Assembly: GCA_034440175.1 (NCBI GenBank)
Contig: JAWXBO010000079.1
Coordinates: 1-22,354 of the forward strand
Reading direction: 5' to 3'
Length of the DNA stretch: 22,354 nucleotides
From: SZUA-430 sp034440175
Lineage (GTDB): Bacteria > Pseudomonadota > Alphaproteobacteria > Micropepsales > Micropepsaceae
Of this stretch, positions 12,680 to 21,196 are shown piece by piece. The first letter of the stretch is position 1. Each line of letters starts with the position of its first letter. The translations under genes were made by a program, and so were the position numbers. The notes under the pieces were generated by a model. The model ran no database searches and was not told the DNA's origin. It saw only the letters and a list, made by a program, of their open reading frames with translations.

Positions 12680-15412
12680 ATGTTCGGCATGACTACGCTG
12701 GCCAAGAAAATTTTCGGCTCCAGCAACGACCGCATCCTCAAGCCCTATTACGCCAAAGTTCCGCGTATCAACGCGCTCGAACCGGCCATCGCCAGACTGA
12801 CCGACGACGAGCTGCGCCAGCGCACCATCGACTTCCGCGAACAGGTGGCCCGTGGCCGCAAGCTTGACGATCTGATGTATGAGGCCTTCGCCACAGTTCG
12901 CGAAGCAGCCAAACGCTCGCTCGGCCAACGCCATTTCGACGTCCAGCTCATCGGCGGCATGGTCCTGAACGCGGGGTGCATCGCCGAAATGAAAACCGGC
13001 GAAGGCAAAACGCTGGTCGCAACCCTGCCCGTCTACCTCAACGCCCTTTCCAACAAGGGCGTCCACGTCGTTACCGTCAACGATTATCTCGCCAAACGTG
13101 ACGCTGAGTGGATGGGCCAGGTCTACCGCTTCCTGGGGTTGAAGGTCGGCTGCATCGTCCATGGCCTGAACGACACCCAGCGCCGCGAACAATACGCCGC
13201 CGACGTCACCTACGGCACCAACAACGAGTACGGCTTCGACTATCTGCGCGACAACATGAAATACACCACAGCGCAAATGGTTCAGCGCGGCCACAATTTT
13301 GCAATCGTCGACGAAGTTGACTCCATCTTGATCGACGAAGCGCGCACCCCTCTCATCATTTCCGGCCCCACCGAAGACCATTCAAATCTTTACAAGATCA
13401 TCGACGCCTTCATGCCCGAGCTCATGGCCGAACATTTTGAGCTAGAAGAAAAGCATCGCACCGTCACCTTGACCGAAGAAGGCAACGAAGCCGTCGAAAG
13501 CTGGTTGTCAAAAAATGGCATCATGGGTGAAGGCGGCCTCTATGACATCGCCAACGTCTCCTACGTCCATCACGTCAACCAGGCCTTGCGCGCCCACAAA
13601 CTCTTCCAGAAAGACCGCGACTACATCGTCAAGGACAACAAGGTCGTTATCATCGACGAATTCACCGGCCGCATGATGGAGGGCAGGCGCTATTCCGAAG
13701 GCCTGCACCAAGCGCTCGAAGCCAAAGAAAGTGTCGCCATTCAGCCTGAAAACGTCACCCTGGCATCGATCACCTTCCAGAATTTCTTCAGACTCTACGG
13801 CAAACTTGCCGGCATGACGGGCACCGCCTCGACCGAAGCCAACGAATTCATGGAAATCTATAATCTCGATGTCATCGAGATCCCGACCAATGTTCAAGTC
13901 GGCCGCGTCGATGACGACGACGAAATCTACCGCACCATCGAGGAAAAAAACGAAGCCATCATCGAAACCATCAAGGACTGCGCCCAGCGCGGCCAACCGG
14001 TCCTCGTCGGCACCGTATCGATTGAAAAGTCCGAAAGCCTGGCCGCCATCCTCAAGAAACAGAAGATCAAGCACAACGTCCTGAACGCCCGCTACCATGA
14101 GATGGAGGCCCAGATCATCTCGCAAGCTGGCGTCCCCGGAACAGTGACGATCGCGACAAACATGGCCGGCCGCGGCACCGACATCCAGCTCGGCGGCAAC
14201 GCCGACATGCGCATCGCAGTCGAAACCATTGGCATCGAAGACGAAGGCGAAAAGAAAAAAATCGCCGAACGCATTCGCGCCGAAATCGCGGTAGCCAGAC
14301 AGAAAGTGCTCGACGCCGGTGGTCTCTACGTATTGGGAACCGAGCGACATGAAAGCCGGCGCATCGACAACCAGCTGCGTGGCCGCTCCGGCCGCCAAGG
14401 CGATCCCGGCCATTCGAAATTCTACCTCAGCCTGCACGACGATTTGATGCGCATCTTCGGCCAGGACAAGCTCGACGGCATGCTGCAGCGTTTAGGGCTA
14501 AAGCACGGTGAAGCCATCTCGCACGGCATGGTCAACGCCGCCGTTGCCAAATCGCAGCAGCGTGTCGAAGCCCGCAACTTCGACATCCGCAAGAATCTGC
14601 TGAAGTTCGACAACGTCATGAACGACCAGCGCAAGACGATTTTCGAACAGCGCCTGGAGTTCATCGGCGCCGAAAGCGTCCACGAGACCATCCTGGGCAT
14701 GCGCCAGCAATTGATCGAGGATCTCGTCAAACGCTATGTCCCGGAAAAATCATATGCCGAACAGTGGAAAACCGCCGACCTCGAAACTGACATCACAGAA
14801 TTTTTCGGCATGAACCTGCCCATCGTCCAATGGGGCAAGGAAGAAGGCATCGCTGAAGAAGAACTGACCGAGCGCATCACCAAAGCCGCCAACTCGCGCA
14901 GCAATGAACGCATGCAGGCAGCCCCGCCCGACGTCGTCAGTCAGATCGAACGCGCCATCCTGCTGCAAACCATCGATCACGAATGGCGCGAGCACCTTGT
15001 AACCCTGGATCATTTGCGCCACACCATCGGCTTGCGCGGCTATGGCCAGCGCGATCCGCTCAACGAATACAAGACCGAGGCCTTCCTGTTATTCGAGGGT
15101 CTGCTCGCGCGCATCCGCCAGCAAATTACCCGTCAGCTCATGCACGTGCAGTTGCAAATGGAGGCCCCACCAGACCTCGGCGAGAGTGCGCTTCCGCAAA
15201 TGCGCGCCACCCACATCAATCCCGACACCGGCGAAAACGAATTCGACGACGAACCGGTATTGGGCAGACCGTTGACCAATACGCCGCGCTTAGGCGGACG
15301 GCCAATTCCCGTCAACCCGAACGATCCCGCAACCTGGGGCAAAGTCCAGCGCAACGCCCCCTGCCCCTGCGGCTCGGGAAAGAAATTCAAACAATGTCAT
15401 GGAGTGATTTGA
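12680..15412 (+). CDS. secA: SecA preprotein translocase ATPase
   Basis: 910 aa, full length. SecA drives secretory proteins through SecYEG using ATP. Visible in order: N-terminal NBD1 with QLIGGMVLNAGCIAEMKTGEGKT (Walker A, residues 104-111), TVNDYLAKRD, YGTNNEYGFDYLRDNM, and the DEVDSILIDEARTPLIISGP Walker B stretch; the preprotein cross-linking domain; NBD2 with GTASTEANEF, VLNARYHEMEAQII, TIATNMAGRGTDIQLGG and ERHESRRIDNQLRGRSGRQGDPG; then the helical wing and scaffold domains (TIDHEWREHLVTLDHLRHTIGLRGYGQRDPLNEY). The C-terminal zinc-binding tail CPCGSGKKFKQCHG (C895, C897, C906, H907) contacts SecB and lipids. The ATG at 12680 has AAGGA about 10 bases upstream. Confidence 0.99.
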   Translation: MFGMTTLAKKIFGSSNDRILKPYYAKVPRINALEPAIARLTDDELRQRTIDFREQVARGRKLDDLMYEAFATVREAAKRSLGQRHFDVQLIGGMVLNAGCIAEMKTGEGKTLVATLPVYLNALSNKGVHVVTVNDYLAKRDAEWMGQVYRFLGLKVGCIVHGLNDTQRREQYAADVTYGTNNEYGFDYLRDNMKYTTAQMVQRGHNFAIVDEVDSILIDEARTPLIISGPTEDHSNLYKIIDAFMPELMAEHFELEEKHRTVTLTEEGNEAVESWLSKNGIMGEGGLYDIANVSYVHHVNQALRAHKLFQKDRDYIVKDNKVVIIDEFTGRMMEGRRYSEGLHQALEAKESVAIQPENVTLASITFQNFFRLYGKLAGMTGTASTEANEFMEIYNLDVIEIPTNVQVGRVDDDDEIYRTIEEKNEAIIETIKDCAQRGQPVLVGTVSIEKSESLAAILKKQKIKHNVLNARYHEMEAQIISQAGVPGTVTIATNMAGRGTDIQLGGNADMRIAVETIGIEDEGEKKKIAERIRAEIAVARQKVLDAGGLYVLGTERHESRRIDNQLRGRSGRQGDPGHSKFYLSLHDDLMRIFGQDKLDGMLQRLGLKHGEAISHGMVNAAVAKSQQRVEARNFDIRKNLLKFDNVMNDQRKTIFEQRLEFIGAESVHETILGMRQQLIEDLVKRYVPEKSYAEQWKTADLETDITEFFGMNLPIVQWGKEEGIAEEELTERITKAANSRSNERMQAAPPDVVSQIERAILLQTIDHEWREHLVTLDHLRHTIGLRGYGQRDPLNEYKTEAFLLFEGLLARIRQQITRQLMHVQLQMEAPPDLGESALPQMRATHINPDTGENEFDDEPVLGRPLTNTPRLGGRPIPVNPNDPATWGKVQRNAPCPCGSGKKFKQCHGVI

Positions 15413-15434
15413 GTGAACTAAAACTAAGCGGCGC

Positions 15435-16295
15435 TCACCGCGGCCGATCCCCTTCCATCGTCACGCGATACATCTCGCGGCGATGACCGTGATAGTCATT
15501 GAGAGCATAATGCTGCGTGCAGCGATTGTCCCAGAACGCCACCGAACCCTTCGTCCACACAAAGCGGCAGGTGAACTCAGGCTTGGCACAGTGCTCATAG
15601 AGCCAGCGCAACAAAGGCCGGCTTTCATCCTTCGTCCATCCTTCAAACCGCTGCGTAAATCCGACATTGACATAAAGCGCCTTGCGGCCAGTTTCGGGAT
15701 GCGTACGCACCACCGGATGAACGGTTTCCGCCTTCGCACCTTCCGATGTGGCAGGTTTCATGCTCCGCTGATCATTGTGCCGGTTGGCCTCGCTCAGGCC
15801 GTCCACACCATACTGTGCATTGGCCGAATGCACCGCGTTCAGAGCCTCAACCGTGCGCTTCAGGCCTGGCGAAAGGGCCTCGAAGGCCAGGTACTGATTG
15901 GCAAACATCGTGTCCCCGCCCACCGGCGGCACCTCCAGGGCATAAAGGATCGAACCAAGCGGCGGCTTCTCCATAAATGTCATGTCGGAATGCCAGCCAC
16001 CGCCAAAATTCACTTTGTCGTCTTTCTCCTTGAACACGCGCATCACCTCCGGATGGCCTGGAACCGATGGCCCATAGGGGTGAATACTGATCGCCCCAAA
16101 CCGCCGCGCGAATGTCAGTTGCTGCTCGGGGGTCATAGCCTGATCGCGAAAGAAGATGACGCAGTGGTCGAGCAGCGCCTGGCGCACATCGGCCAGCACC
16201 GGATTGTCCAGGCTCCGCGACAGGTCCACACCGGAAATTTCCGCACCCAAGGCGCCAGAGATGCGTTTCACGCTGATGCCGTTTTCCCTTGTCAC
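15435..16295 (-). CDS. TauD/TfdA-family Fe(II)/2-oxoglutarate dioxygenase
   Basis: 286 aa, the usual length of the family. The iron-binding facial triad is present: H102 and D104 in GGGWHSDMTF, and H262 in FWDNRCTQHYALNDY. The 2-oxoglutarate-binding arginine is in HRREMYRV (R272/R273). The N-terminal ISGALGAEISGVDLSRSL and VIFFRDQAMTPEQQLTFARRFG are family hallmarks. Members hydroxylate taurine, alkylsulfonates, phenoxy acids or other substrates; which one is not readable here, and no sulfonate transporter is nearby. The start is a GTG, supported by AAGGAA 7 bases upstream. It is convergent with secA, with 22 bases between stops. Confidence 0.93.
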   Translation of the reverse strand: MTRENGISVKRISGALGAEISGVDLSRSLDNPVLADVRQALLDHCVIFFRDQAMTPEQQLTFARRFGAISIHPYGPSVPGHPEVMRVFKEKDDKVNFGGGWHSDMTFMEKPPLGSILYALEVPPVGGDTMFANQYLAFEALSPGLKRTVEALNAVHSANAQYGVDGLSEANRHNDQRSMKPATSEGAKAETVHPVVRTHPETGRKALYVNVGFTQRFEGWTKDESRPLLRWLYEHCAKPEFTCRFVWTKGSVAFWDNRCTQHYALNDYHGHRREMYRVTMEGDRPR

Positions 16296-16417
16296 AGATG
16301 AGTTCCTTTTGCAGCTACACCCCGAAGGTTAGCCTAATTTGCGCGCAGCTCAAAGACGCAAGGAACCTTCACATCGACGGTGCGTTTCATTCACGACTGG
16401 GTGAATTGAGGTGACAA

Positions 16418-16726
16418 ATGCTTAGAACAAGTCTTTTGACAGCAACAATGCTTGCTGCCCTTGGCGTTACTGCGTGCGGTACAACGCCCACTGAACGTGG
16501 ATTGACGGGCGCAGGCATAGGCGCTGCGACAGGCGCCATCATCGGCGGCGTGACAGGCGGCAGTGTCGGCACCGGTGCGGTAGTAGGCGGCGTCGTCGGC
16601 GGTGCGGTCGGCGCACTGACAACCAAGGACGACATAGATATCGGCGATCCGCCTTGGAAGAAGAGCTGCCTGGAACGCCAGCGGCGCGGCGAGCGCATCG
16701 ATTGCAAGACACGCCCGCGGAAATAG
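16418..16726 (+). CDS. Small lipoprotein with a glycine-zipper segment
   Basis: 102 aa. A lipoprotein signal peptide of 19 residues ends at a lipobox-like VTAC with C20 as the lipidated residue. A glycine-zipper stretch follows (residues 29-68: GLTGAGIGAATGAIIGGVTGGSVGTGAVVGGVVGGAVGALT), with Gly/Ala spacing typical of membrane-inserting helices as in SlyB/OsmB-like proteins. The tail is short, basic and has two cysteines. It probably sits in the outer membrane. A TGAGGTGA ribosome-binding site lies close to the ATG. The gene is separated by 114 bases from the epoxide hydrolase pair and may be transcribed with it. Specific role unknown. Confidence 0.82.
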   Translation: MLRTSLLTATMLAALGVTACGTTPTERGLTGAGIGAATGAIIGGVTGGSVGTGAVVGGVVGGAVGALTTKDDIDIGDPPWKKSCLERQRRGERIDCKTRPRK

Positions 16727-16840
16727 CTGCAGCATTTTTCAGATACCGTGACGCCGGGTACCAGCATTGTTTGGCACCTGGCGCTTGCATCCGGCCGGGT
16801 TCCGCGCTCCACTCGCTTTTTCAAACAGGGGGCGAGCCCG

Positions 16841-17992
16841 ATGGCACCCGAAGCGTTCAAGATCGAGATATCCCAGTCCACGATCAGCAAGATCATGGAG
16901 CGCGTGCGCGCCTTTGAATGGCCCGACGCGCCGGAAGGCGGCGGCTGGGCCTATGGCACCGAGCTTTCGACGATGAAGGAACTCGTCGAGTATTGGCTGC
17001 ACAGCTACGACTGGTATCGCGAGCAGGAGGCGATGAACCGCCTGCCGCATTTCAAGGCGCGGGTGCGCGATCTCGACATTCATTTCATTCACTTGCGCTC
17101 GAACGCGCCAAAGCGCCGACCGTTGATTATCACGCATGGCTGGCCGGGGTCGTTCGTCGAATTCATGAATGTGATGGAGCCGCTCGCCTATCCCGAAAAA
17201 CATGCCGGCAGCGCCAAAGATGCCTTTGACGTGATCATCCCTTCGCTGCCCGGTTACGGGTTCTCCGGTAAACCGGACAAGCCCATAAGCCCGCGCACCG
17301 TGGCGGGCTACTTCGATGAGCTGATGACAAAGAATTTGGGTTACTCGAACTACATCGCTCAGGGCGGCGACTGGGGCTCGGTCGTCTCGGGCTGGTTGGC
17401 GTATGAGGGCAAGGGTTGCCGCGCCGCGCATCTCAATATGTTCGGCTGGCGGTCGCCTGGCGTCACCGCTGAATCCGCCGAAGAAAAGCAGGCCGAGAAA
17501 CACGCCGAAATGCTCTTCAACTTGGAAGGCGCCTATTTTCGCCAGCAGTCGACCAAGCCGCTGACCCTGTCCTACGCCTTGATGGACTCGCCAGTCGGCA
17601 CCGCAGCCTGGATCATCGAAAAATTCAAAGGCTGGTCCGATCTCGACAATGGCAAACTTGAGTCCATCTACACAAAGGATCAGTTGCTGACCAATGTGAT
17701 GATCTATCTGGTCACACGCACCTTCGGCACGTCGACATGGCTTTACCGCGGACTCTTCGAAGACACGCGTGGGGCGCCCGTGCCGCCCAAATCCAGAATC
17801 GAAAAACCGGTTGGCATCGCGCGCTTTCCCACCGATCTCATCCCGTTTCCACCGCGCACTTTGGTCGAACGCCACATGAATGTTTCACGCTGGACCGAAT
17901 TCAAACGCGGCGGCCACTTCGCCGCCATGGAACGCCCGCAGGACTTCATCGAAGACGTACGCGCCTTCGGAAGCGATCTCGATGCAAGCTGA
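16841..17992 (+). CDS. Epoxide hydrolase (EHN-domain alpha/beta hydrolase), first of a tandem pair
   Basis: 383 aa. The N-terminal EHN domain (about 5-110: FKIEISQSTISKIMERVRAFEWPDAPEGGGWAYG...ELVEYW) typical of microsomal-type epoxide hydrolases precedes an alpha/beta hydrolase core. The oxyanion motif is HGWPGSF (99-105), the nucleophile is D177 in GGDWGS, and the general-base histidine is H359 in RGGHFAAMERP. These enzymes open epoxides to diols through a covalent ester intermediate. The ATG at 16841 was preferred over an upstream in-frame ATG because an AGGGGG site lies about 9 bases before it and homology starts there. The stop overlaps the start of the next paralogue by 11 bases. Confidence 0.93.
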   Translation: MAPEAFKIEISQSTISKIMERVRAFEWPDAPEGGGWAYGTELSTMKELVEYWLHSYDWYREQEAMNRLPHFKARVRDLDIHFIHLRSNAPKRRPLIITHGWPGSFVEFMNVMEPLAYPEKHAGSAKDAFDVIIPSLPGYGFSGKPDKPISPRTVAGYFDELMTKNLGYSNYIAQGGDWGSVVSGWLAYEGKGCRAAHLNMFGWRSPGVTAESAEEKQAEKHAEMLFNLEGAYFRQQSTKPLTLSYALMDSPVGTAAWIIEKFKGWSDLDNGKLESIYTKDQLLTNVMIYLVTRTFGTSTWLYRGLFEDTRGAPVPPKSRIEKPVGIARFPTDLIPFPPRTLVERHMNVSRWTEFKRGGHFAAMERPQDFIEDVRAFGSDLDAS

Positions 17993-19175
17993 AAAAAAGC
18001 CGTTTCAAGTTGCCGTCGCTCAATCCGAACTCGACGATCTCAAATCCCGCCTCGCCCGCGTGCGCTGGCCAAACGAACCCTCAGACAACGAAGCTTGGGA
18101 CTGGGGCACAAACCTTTCCTACATGCAGCGCCTCATTTCCTATTGGCGCGACGAGTTTGATTGGCGCAAAGCAGAAATGGAATTAAACCTCTTCCCGCAG
18201 TTCACGATCGACCTGCCCACCATCGACGAAACTCACACCATACACTTCATCCACGAAAACGGTTCCGGCAGGGCGCCGTTGCCCCTGATTCTTACGCACG
18301 GCTGGCCATCGACCTATCGCGAATTTCTTGACGTTGTCGAGCCGCTCGCTCATCCCGAACGCTTCGGCGGCAATGCCGAAGACGGCATGGACATCATCGT
18401 GCCCTCGCTCATCGGCTATGGTTTTTCCTCCAAACCCAAATCACCGGTCGGCCCCGCCAAAATTGCTGAGCTCTGGCACCGCTTGATGCACGACGGGCTT
18501 GGATACAAACGCTACGCAGCGCAAGCCGGTGACTGGGGCAGCTTCGTCACTTCGCGCCTGGCACTTCAACATCCAGAAAGCGTTGTCGCGATCCATCTCA
18601 CCATGCTGCCACTGCGGCCAAACTTGAAACACGAGTCTCAACCCCCGGTCACCGCAGAGGAAGCGGACTGGATTCCGAAGATGAAAGCGTGGTGGGCGCA
18701 GGAGGAAGGCTATCGCTCGATTCAATCGACAAAGCCAATGGCCTTGGCATTCGGACTGATGGATTCGCCCGTCGGCCTCGCAGGCTGGCTCGCCGACAAA
18801 TACTGGCGCTTGGGCGACACGCGCAAGGACCATCCCTACACAGGTATGGAGCAACGCTTTCCGATGCACACGATGTGCACGCAGCTCTCGCTCTACTGGT
18901 TCTCTGGCACTATTAATTCGGCCAACATGCTCTACAAAGCCGGCCCAGCGGAACGCAGCGCCCTCCTCAAACCCGGTGAACGCGTGACAGTCCCCACCGC
19001 CTATTCTGACTACCCATTGGATGTCCTACCGCCCACTCCCGAAAGCTGGGGCCGCCGCAGCTACAACATTGTCCGCTGGCGCGAAATGAAAGCCGGCGGC
19101 CACTTCGCGGCGATGGAGGAGCCGAAAGCCTTCACAGACGACGTCCGGGATTTTTTCCGTGAGATCAAATGCTAA
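17982..19175 (+). CDS. Epoxide hydrolase (EHN-domain alpha/beta hydrolase), second of a tandem pair
   Basis: 397 aa, paralogous to the preceding gene. The EHN domain (FQVAVAQSELDDLKSRLARVRWPNEP...) is followed by LILTHGWPSTYREFLDVVEPLAHPERFGG, DMDIIVPSLIGYGFSSKP and the nucleophile D184 in AGDWGSF. The general base is H374 in AGGHFAAMEEP, and SIQSTKPMALAFGLMDSPVGLAGW belongs to the cap region. All catalytic positions are present, so it should be active; substrates probably differ from the first copy. The ATG at 17982 overlaps the upstream stop (11 bases, ATG...TGA), showing translational coupling. Its stop overlaps the convergent accA stop by a few bases. Confidence 0.93.
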   Translation: MQAEKKPFQVAVAQSELDDLKSRLARVRWPNEPSDNEAWDWGTNLSYMQRLISYWRDEFDWRKAEMELNLFPQFTIDLPTIDETHTIHFIHENGSGRAPLPLILTHGWPSTYREFLDVVEPLAHPERFGGNAEDGMDIIVPSLIGYGFSSKPKSPVGPAKIAELWHRLMHDGLGYKRYAAQAGDWGSFVTSRLALQHPESVVAIHLTMLPLRPNLKHESQPPVTAEEADWIPKMKAWWAQEEGYRSIQSTKPMALAFGLMDSPVGLAGWLADKYWRLGDTRKDHPYTGMEQRFPMHTMCTQLSLYWFSGTINSANMLYKAGPAERSALLKPGERVTVPTAYSDYPLDVLPPTPESWGRRSYNIVRWREMKAGGHFAAMEEPKAFTDDVRDFFREIKC

Positions 19176-20131
19176 GCCAATCCCACACGCCCCATCGCCA
19201 GGTACTTGTCCCAGCGCGTCTTGCGCAGCAAGTCGCCGGGCATGCCTTCAAGCTCGGTCAGGGCCAAATCGATCGCATCGCCCGTATCTTCCATCACCTG
19301 GGCGCGGCCACGGTGCGCGCCGCCTACGGGCTCGGGAATAATGGAATCGATAACGCGCAGCTGAAACAGATCCTGCGCGGTAATCTTCATCGCTGCCGCC
19401 GCCTCCTGAGCTTTGGCCGACGACTTCCACAAAATCGAAGAACACCCTTCGGGAGAAATGACGGAAAAAATAGAATGCTCAAGCATGATCACCCGGTCGC
19501 CGACCGCAATGGCGATCGCCCCGCCCGACATCCCTTCACCGATCACGACTGAAACCAGCGGCACGCCCAACGTCAGACACCTTTCCGTTCCGCGCGCAAT
19601 GGCCTCGCCCTGTCCGCGTTCTTCCGCGCTCAGGCCCGGATAAGCGCCAGAAGTGTCCACCAACGTGATCACGGGAAGATTGAAGCGCTCGGCCATTGTC
19701 ATCAAGCGCACCGCTTTGCGGTACCCGTCTGGCATCGCCATGCCGAAATTGTGGTGCAACCGCGACTTTGTATCGTTACCTTTCTCATGACCAATGACCA
19801 TGACCGAGCGTCCGCGAAATGATCCCAAGCCACCCAGAATTGCCTTGTCGTCGGCAAACGAACGATCTCCAGCGAGCGGCGTGAAATCTTGAATCAGCGC
19901 GTGGACATAGTCCAGGAAATGCGGGCGTTCCGGGTGCCGTGCGACCTGCGTTTTTTGCCACGGCGTCAGCCTCGTATACAAATCGCGCAACAAATGACCG
20001 GCTTTGTCCTCGAGTTTGGAAACTTCGTCTTCGATAGAAACGGCCTCCCCCTGCGCCGCCACACGGCGCAGCTCTTCGATCTTGCCTTCGATATCGGCGA
20101 CCGGTTTCTCGAAGTCGAGATAGGTTGTCAT
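19172..20131 (-). CDS. accA: Acetyl-CoA carboxylase carboxyltransferase subunit alpha
   Basis: 319 aa, the usual length. With AccD it forms the carboxyltransferase that moves CO2 from biotin-AccB to acetyl-CoA, committing carbon to fatty-acid synthesis. Landmarks: TYLDFEKPVADIEGKIEELR at the N-terminus, TPWQKTQVARHPERPHFLDYV, LGSFRGRSVMVIGHEKG, NFGMAMPDGYRKAVRLM, FNLPVITLVDTSGAYPGLSAEERGQGEAIARG, IGEGMSGGAIAIAVGD and SVISPEGCSSILWK. The ATG at 20131 gives MTTYLDFEKP, matching the family; an earlier ATG at 20167 adds 12 non-conserved residues. It is divergent from the ECF41 operon and convergent with the epoxide hydrolase. Confidence 0.98.
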   Translation of the reverse strand: MTTYLDFEKPVADIEGKIEELRRVAAQGEAVSIEDEVSKLEDKAGHLLRDLYTRLTPWQKTQVARHPERPHFLDYVHALIQDFTPLAGDRSFADDKAILGGLGSFRGRSVMVIGHEKGNDTKSRLHHNFGMAMPDGYRKAVRLMTMAERFNLPVITLVDTSGAYPGLSAEERGQGEAIARGTERCLTLGVPLVSVVIGEGMSGGAIAIAVGDRVIMLEHSIFSVISPEGCSSILWKSSAKAQEAAAAMKITAQDLFQLRVIDSIIPEPVGGAHRGRAQVMEDTGDAIDLALTELEGMPGDLLRKTRWDKYLAMGRVGLA

Positions 20132-20219
20132 GCACTGCCGCCTCCGCCCCGGTTCTGTAAGGGCCACACATCAGCGGACCAGTGCCCGAAGAGTCCGGCG
20201 CTTGTCAAGATTCGCGATC

Positions 20220-20246
20220 TGTCACATTCACCCAGTCTGGTACGTC
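20220..20246 (+). promoter_or_regulatory. ECF41-type promoter (TGTCACA-N16-CGTC)
   Basis: TGTCACA (20220-20226) and CGTC (20243-20246) are separated by exactly 16 bases, the motif described for ECF41 sigma factors. It ends 21 bases before the first gene of an operon that encodes an ECF41 protein, so autoregulation is the natural reading. The match and position are seen directly; the use is inferred from the family. Confidence 0.85.
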
Positions 20247-20267
20247 TTACCCAGTGAGGAGCGGGAA

Positions 20268-20645
20268 ATGCCCATGAAAATATTGACATACGTGTTGGCA
20301 GCGGCGATGGCAGGCAATGGCGTTTTTATGTTCATAGACCCGCCCGCTTGGTACGGAGCCGTGCCGGGCGTGCCGGACACCGGCCCTCTTAACCTTCATT
20401 TCGTGCGCGATATAGGCATTGCTTTCATCACGGCGGGTGTCGCGTTGGCGTGGAGCGAACTCGGCGCTGGATGGCGGGCAAGCGCGCTCGCCGCCGTGTT
20501 TATCGGGGGACACTCGGCTCTTCACATGAGCGAGACAATCCTTGGGCATCACCAAGACGTGCTGTTGAACGAGATCGTTGCCGTGCATCTGCCTGCCGTG
20601 CTGGCGGTTGCGATTTCTGTTGTGCAAAGACGGGCAAAGGCCTGA
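20268..20645 (+). CDS. Small four-helix membrane protein of unknown function, first gene of ECF41 operon
   Basis: 125 aa. Hydrophobic stretches at about 4-24 (ILTYVLAAAMAGNGVFMFID), 46-64 (VRDIGIAFITAGVALAWSEL), 70-90 and 103-120 predict four membrane helices; between the first two lies PPAWYGAVPGVPDTGPLNLHFVRD, and histidines occur in the third region (GGHSALHMSETILGHH). I do not recognise a named family. The start ATG has GAGGAGCGGGAA just upstream; the longer open frame would overlap accA. It is followed after 11 bases by the CMD gene and is the first gene behind the ECF41-type promoter, so it is probably a target of that sigma factor. Confidence 0.85.
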   Translation: MPMKILTYVLAAAMAGNGVFMFIDPPAWYGAVPGVPDTGPLNLHFVRDIGIAFITAGVALAWSELGAGWRASALAAVFIGGHSALHMSETILGHHQDVLLNEIVAVHLPAVLAVAISVVQRRAKA

Positions 20646-20656
20646 AGGAGATAGAT

Positions 20657-21196
20657 ATGTTTGGCGCCCTTATGACTTATTTGATCAAGCTGACGGAGAA
20701 GCGAACTGGGGTCGAAGCGCCATATGCCTATCATCTACGCGATGTTTTCCCTTCGCGTCTCTGGCGCTATTCGATGATTCAAGTCGTGGGAGGCAATCGC
20801 AAATTCACGCCGGCCGACGTGTATCATGCGGCCGGCATGGCGGCGGCGATGGTCGAGGATTGCGGCGCCTGCGTGCAGATCCACGTCAATCTTGCGCTTC
20901 AGGACGGCGTTTCAGCCGATGTGCTGCGGGCGCTCGTGGCCAAGCGGCTCGACCAAGCACCGGCGACCGCCGCGTTAGGGTTCAGGTACGGCGAGGCGAT
21001 CGCGACGGGTGCGATCGCGGACGACCTGCGTGAGGAGATCCGCGCCAAATGGGGCGAACGCGGGTTGATCGAATTGGCGTTCACCATTGCGACGGCGCGC
21101 TTTTATCCAGCCGTGAAACGCGGCATGGGATATGCCCATACTTGCGAACGCGTGGTAATCGACAACCGCGCTACGCCGACAGCCAAGGCGGCATGA
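20657..21196 (+). CDS. Carboxymuconolactone decarboxylase/AhpD-like protein (ECF41-associated)
   Basis: 179 aa, an all-helical AhpD/CMD-fold protein. The AhpD-type redox motif is complete: E67-D68-C69-G-A-C72-V-Q-I-H76, the E-x-x-C-x-x-C-x-x-x-H order needed for alkylhydroperoxidase-like disulfide chemistry. Genes of the COE set (carboxymuconolactone decarboxylase, oxidoreductase, epimerase) are the usual neighbours of ECF41 sigma factors, so the call fits its context. GGAG lies 7 bases before the ATG. Its last four bases, ATGA, overlap the sigma gene start, so the two are translationally coupled. Physiological substrate unknown. Confidence 0.92.
   Translation: MFGALMTYLIKLTEKRTGVEAPYAYHLRDVFPSRLWRYSMIQVVGGNRKFTPADVYHAAGMAAAMVEDCGACVQIHVNLALQDGVSADVLRALVAKRLDQAPATAALGFRYGEAIATGAIADDLREEIRAKWGERGLIELAFTIATARFYPAVKRGMGYAHTCERVVIDNRATPTAKAA

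Noticed and set aside
12566..15412. Long minus-strand frames opposite secA (up to 309 codons).
   Set aside because: They are complements of secA codons; secA is full length and conserved on the plus strand.
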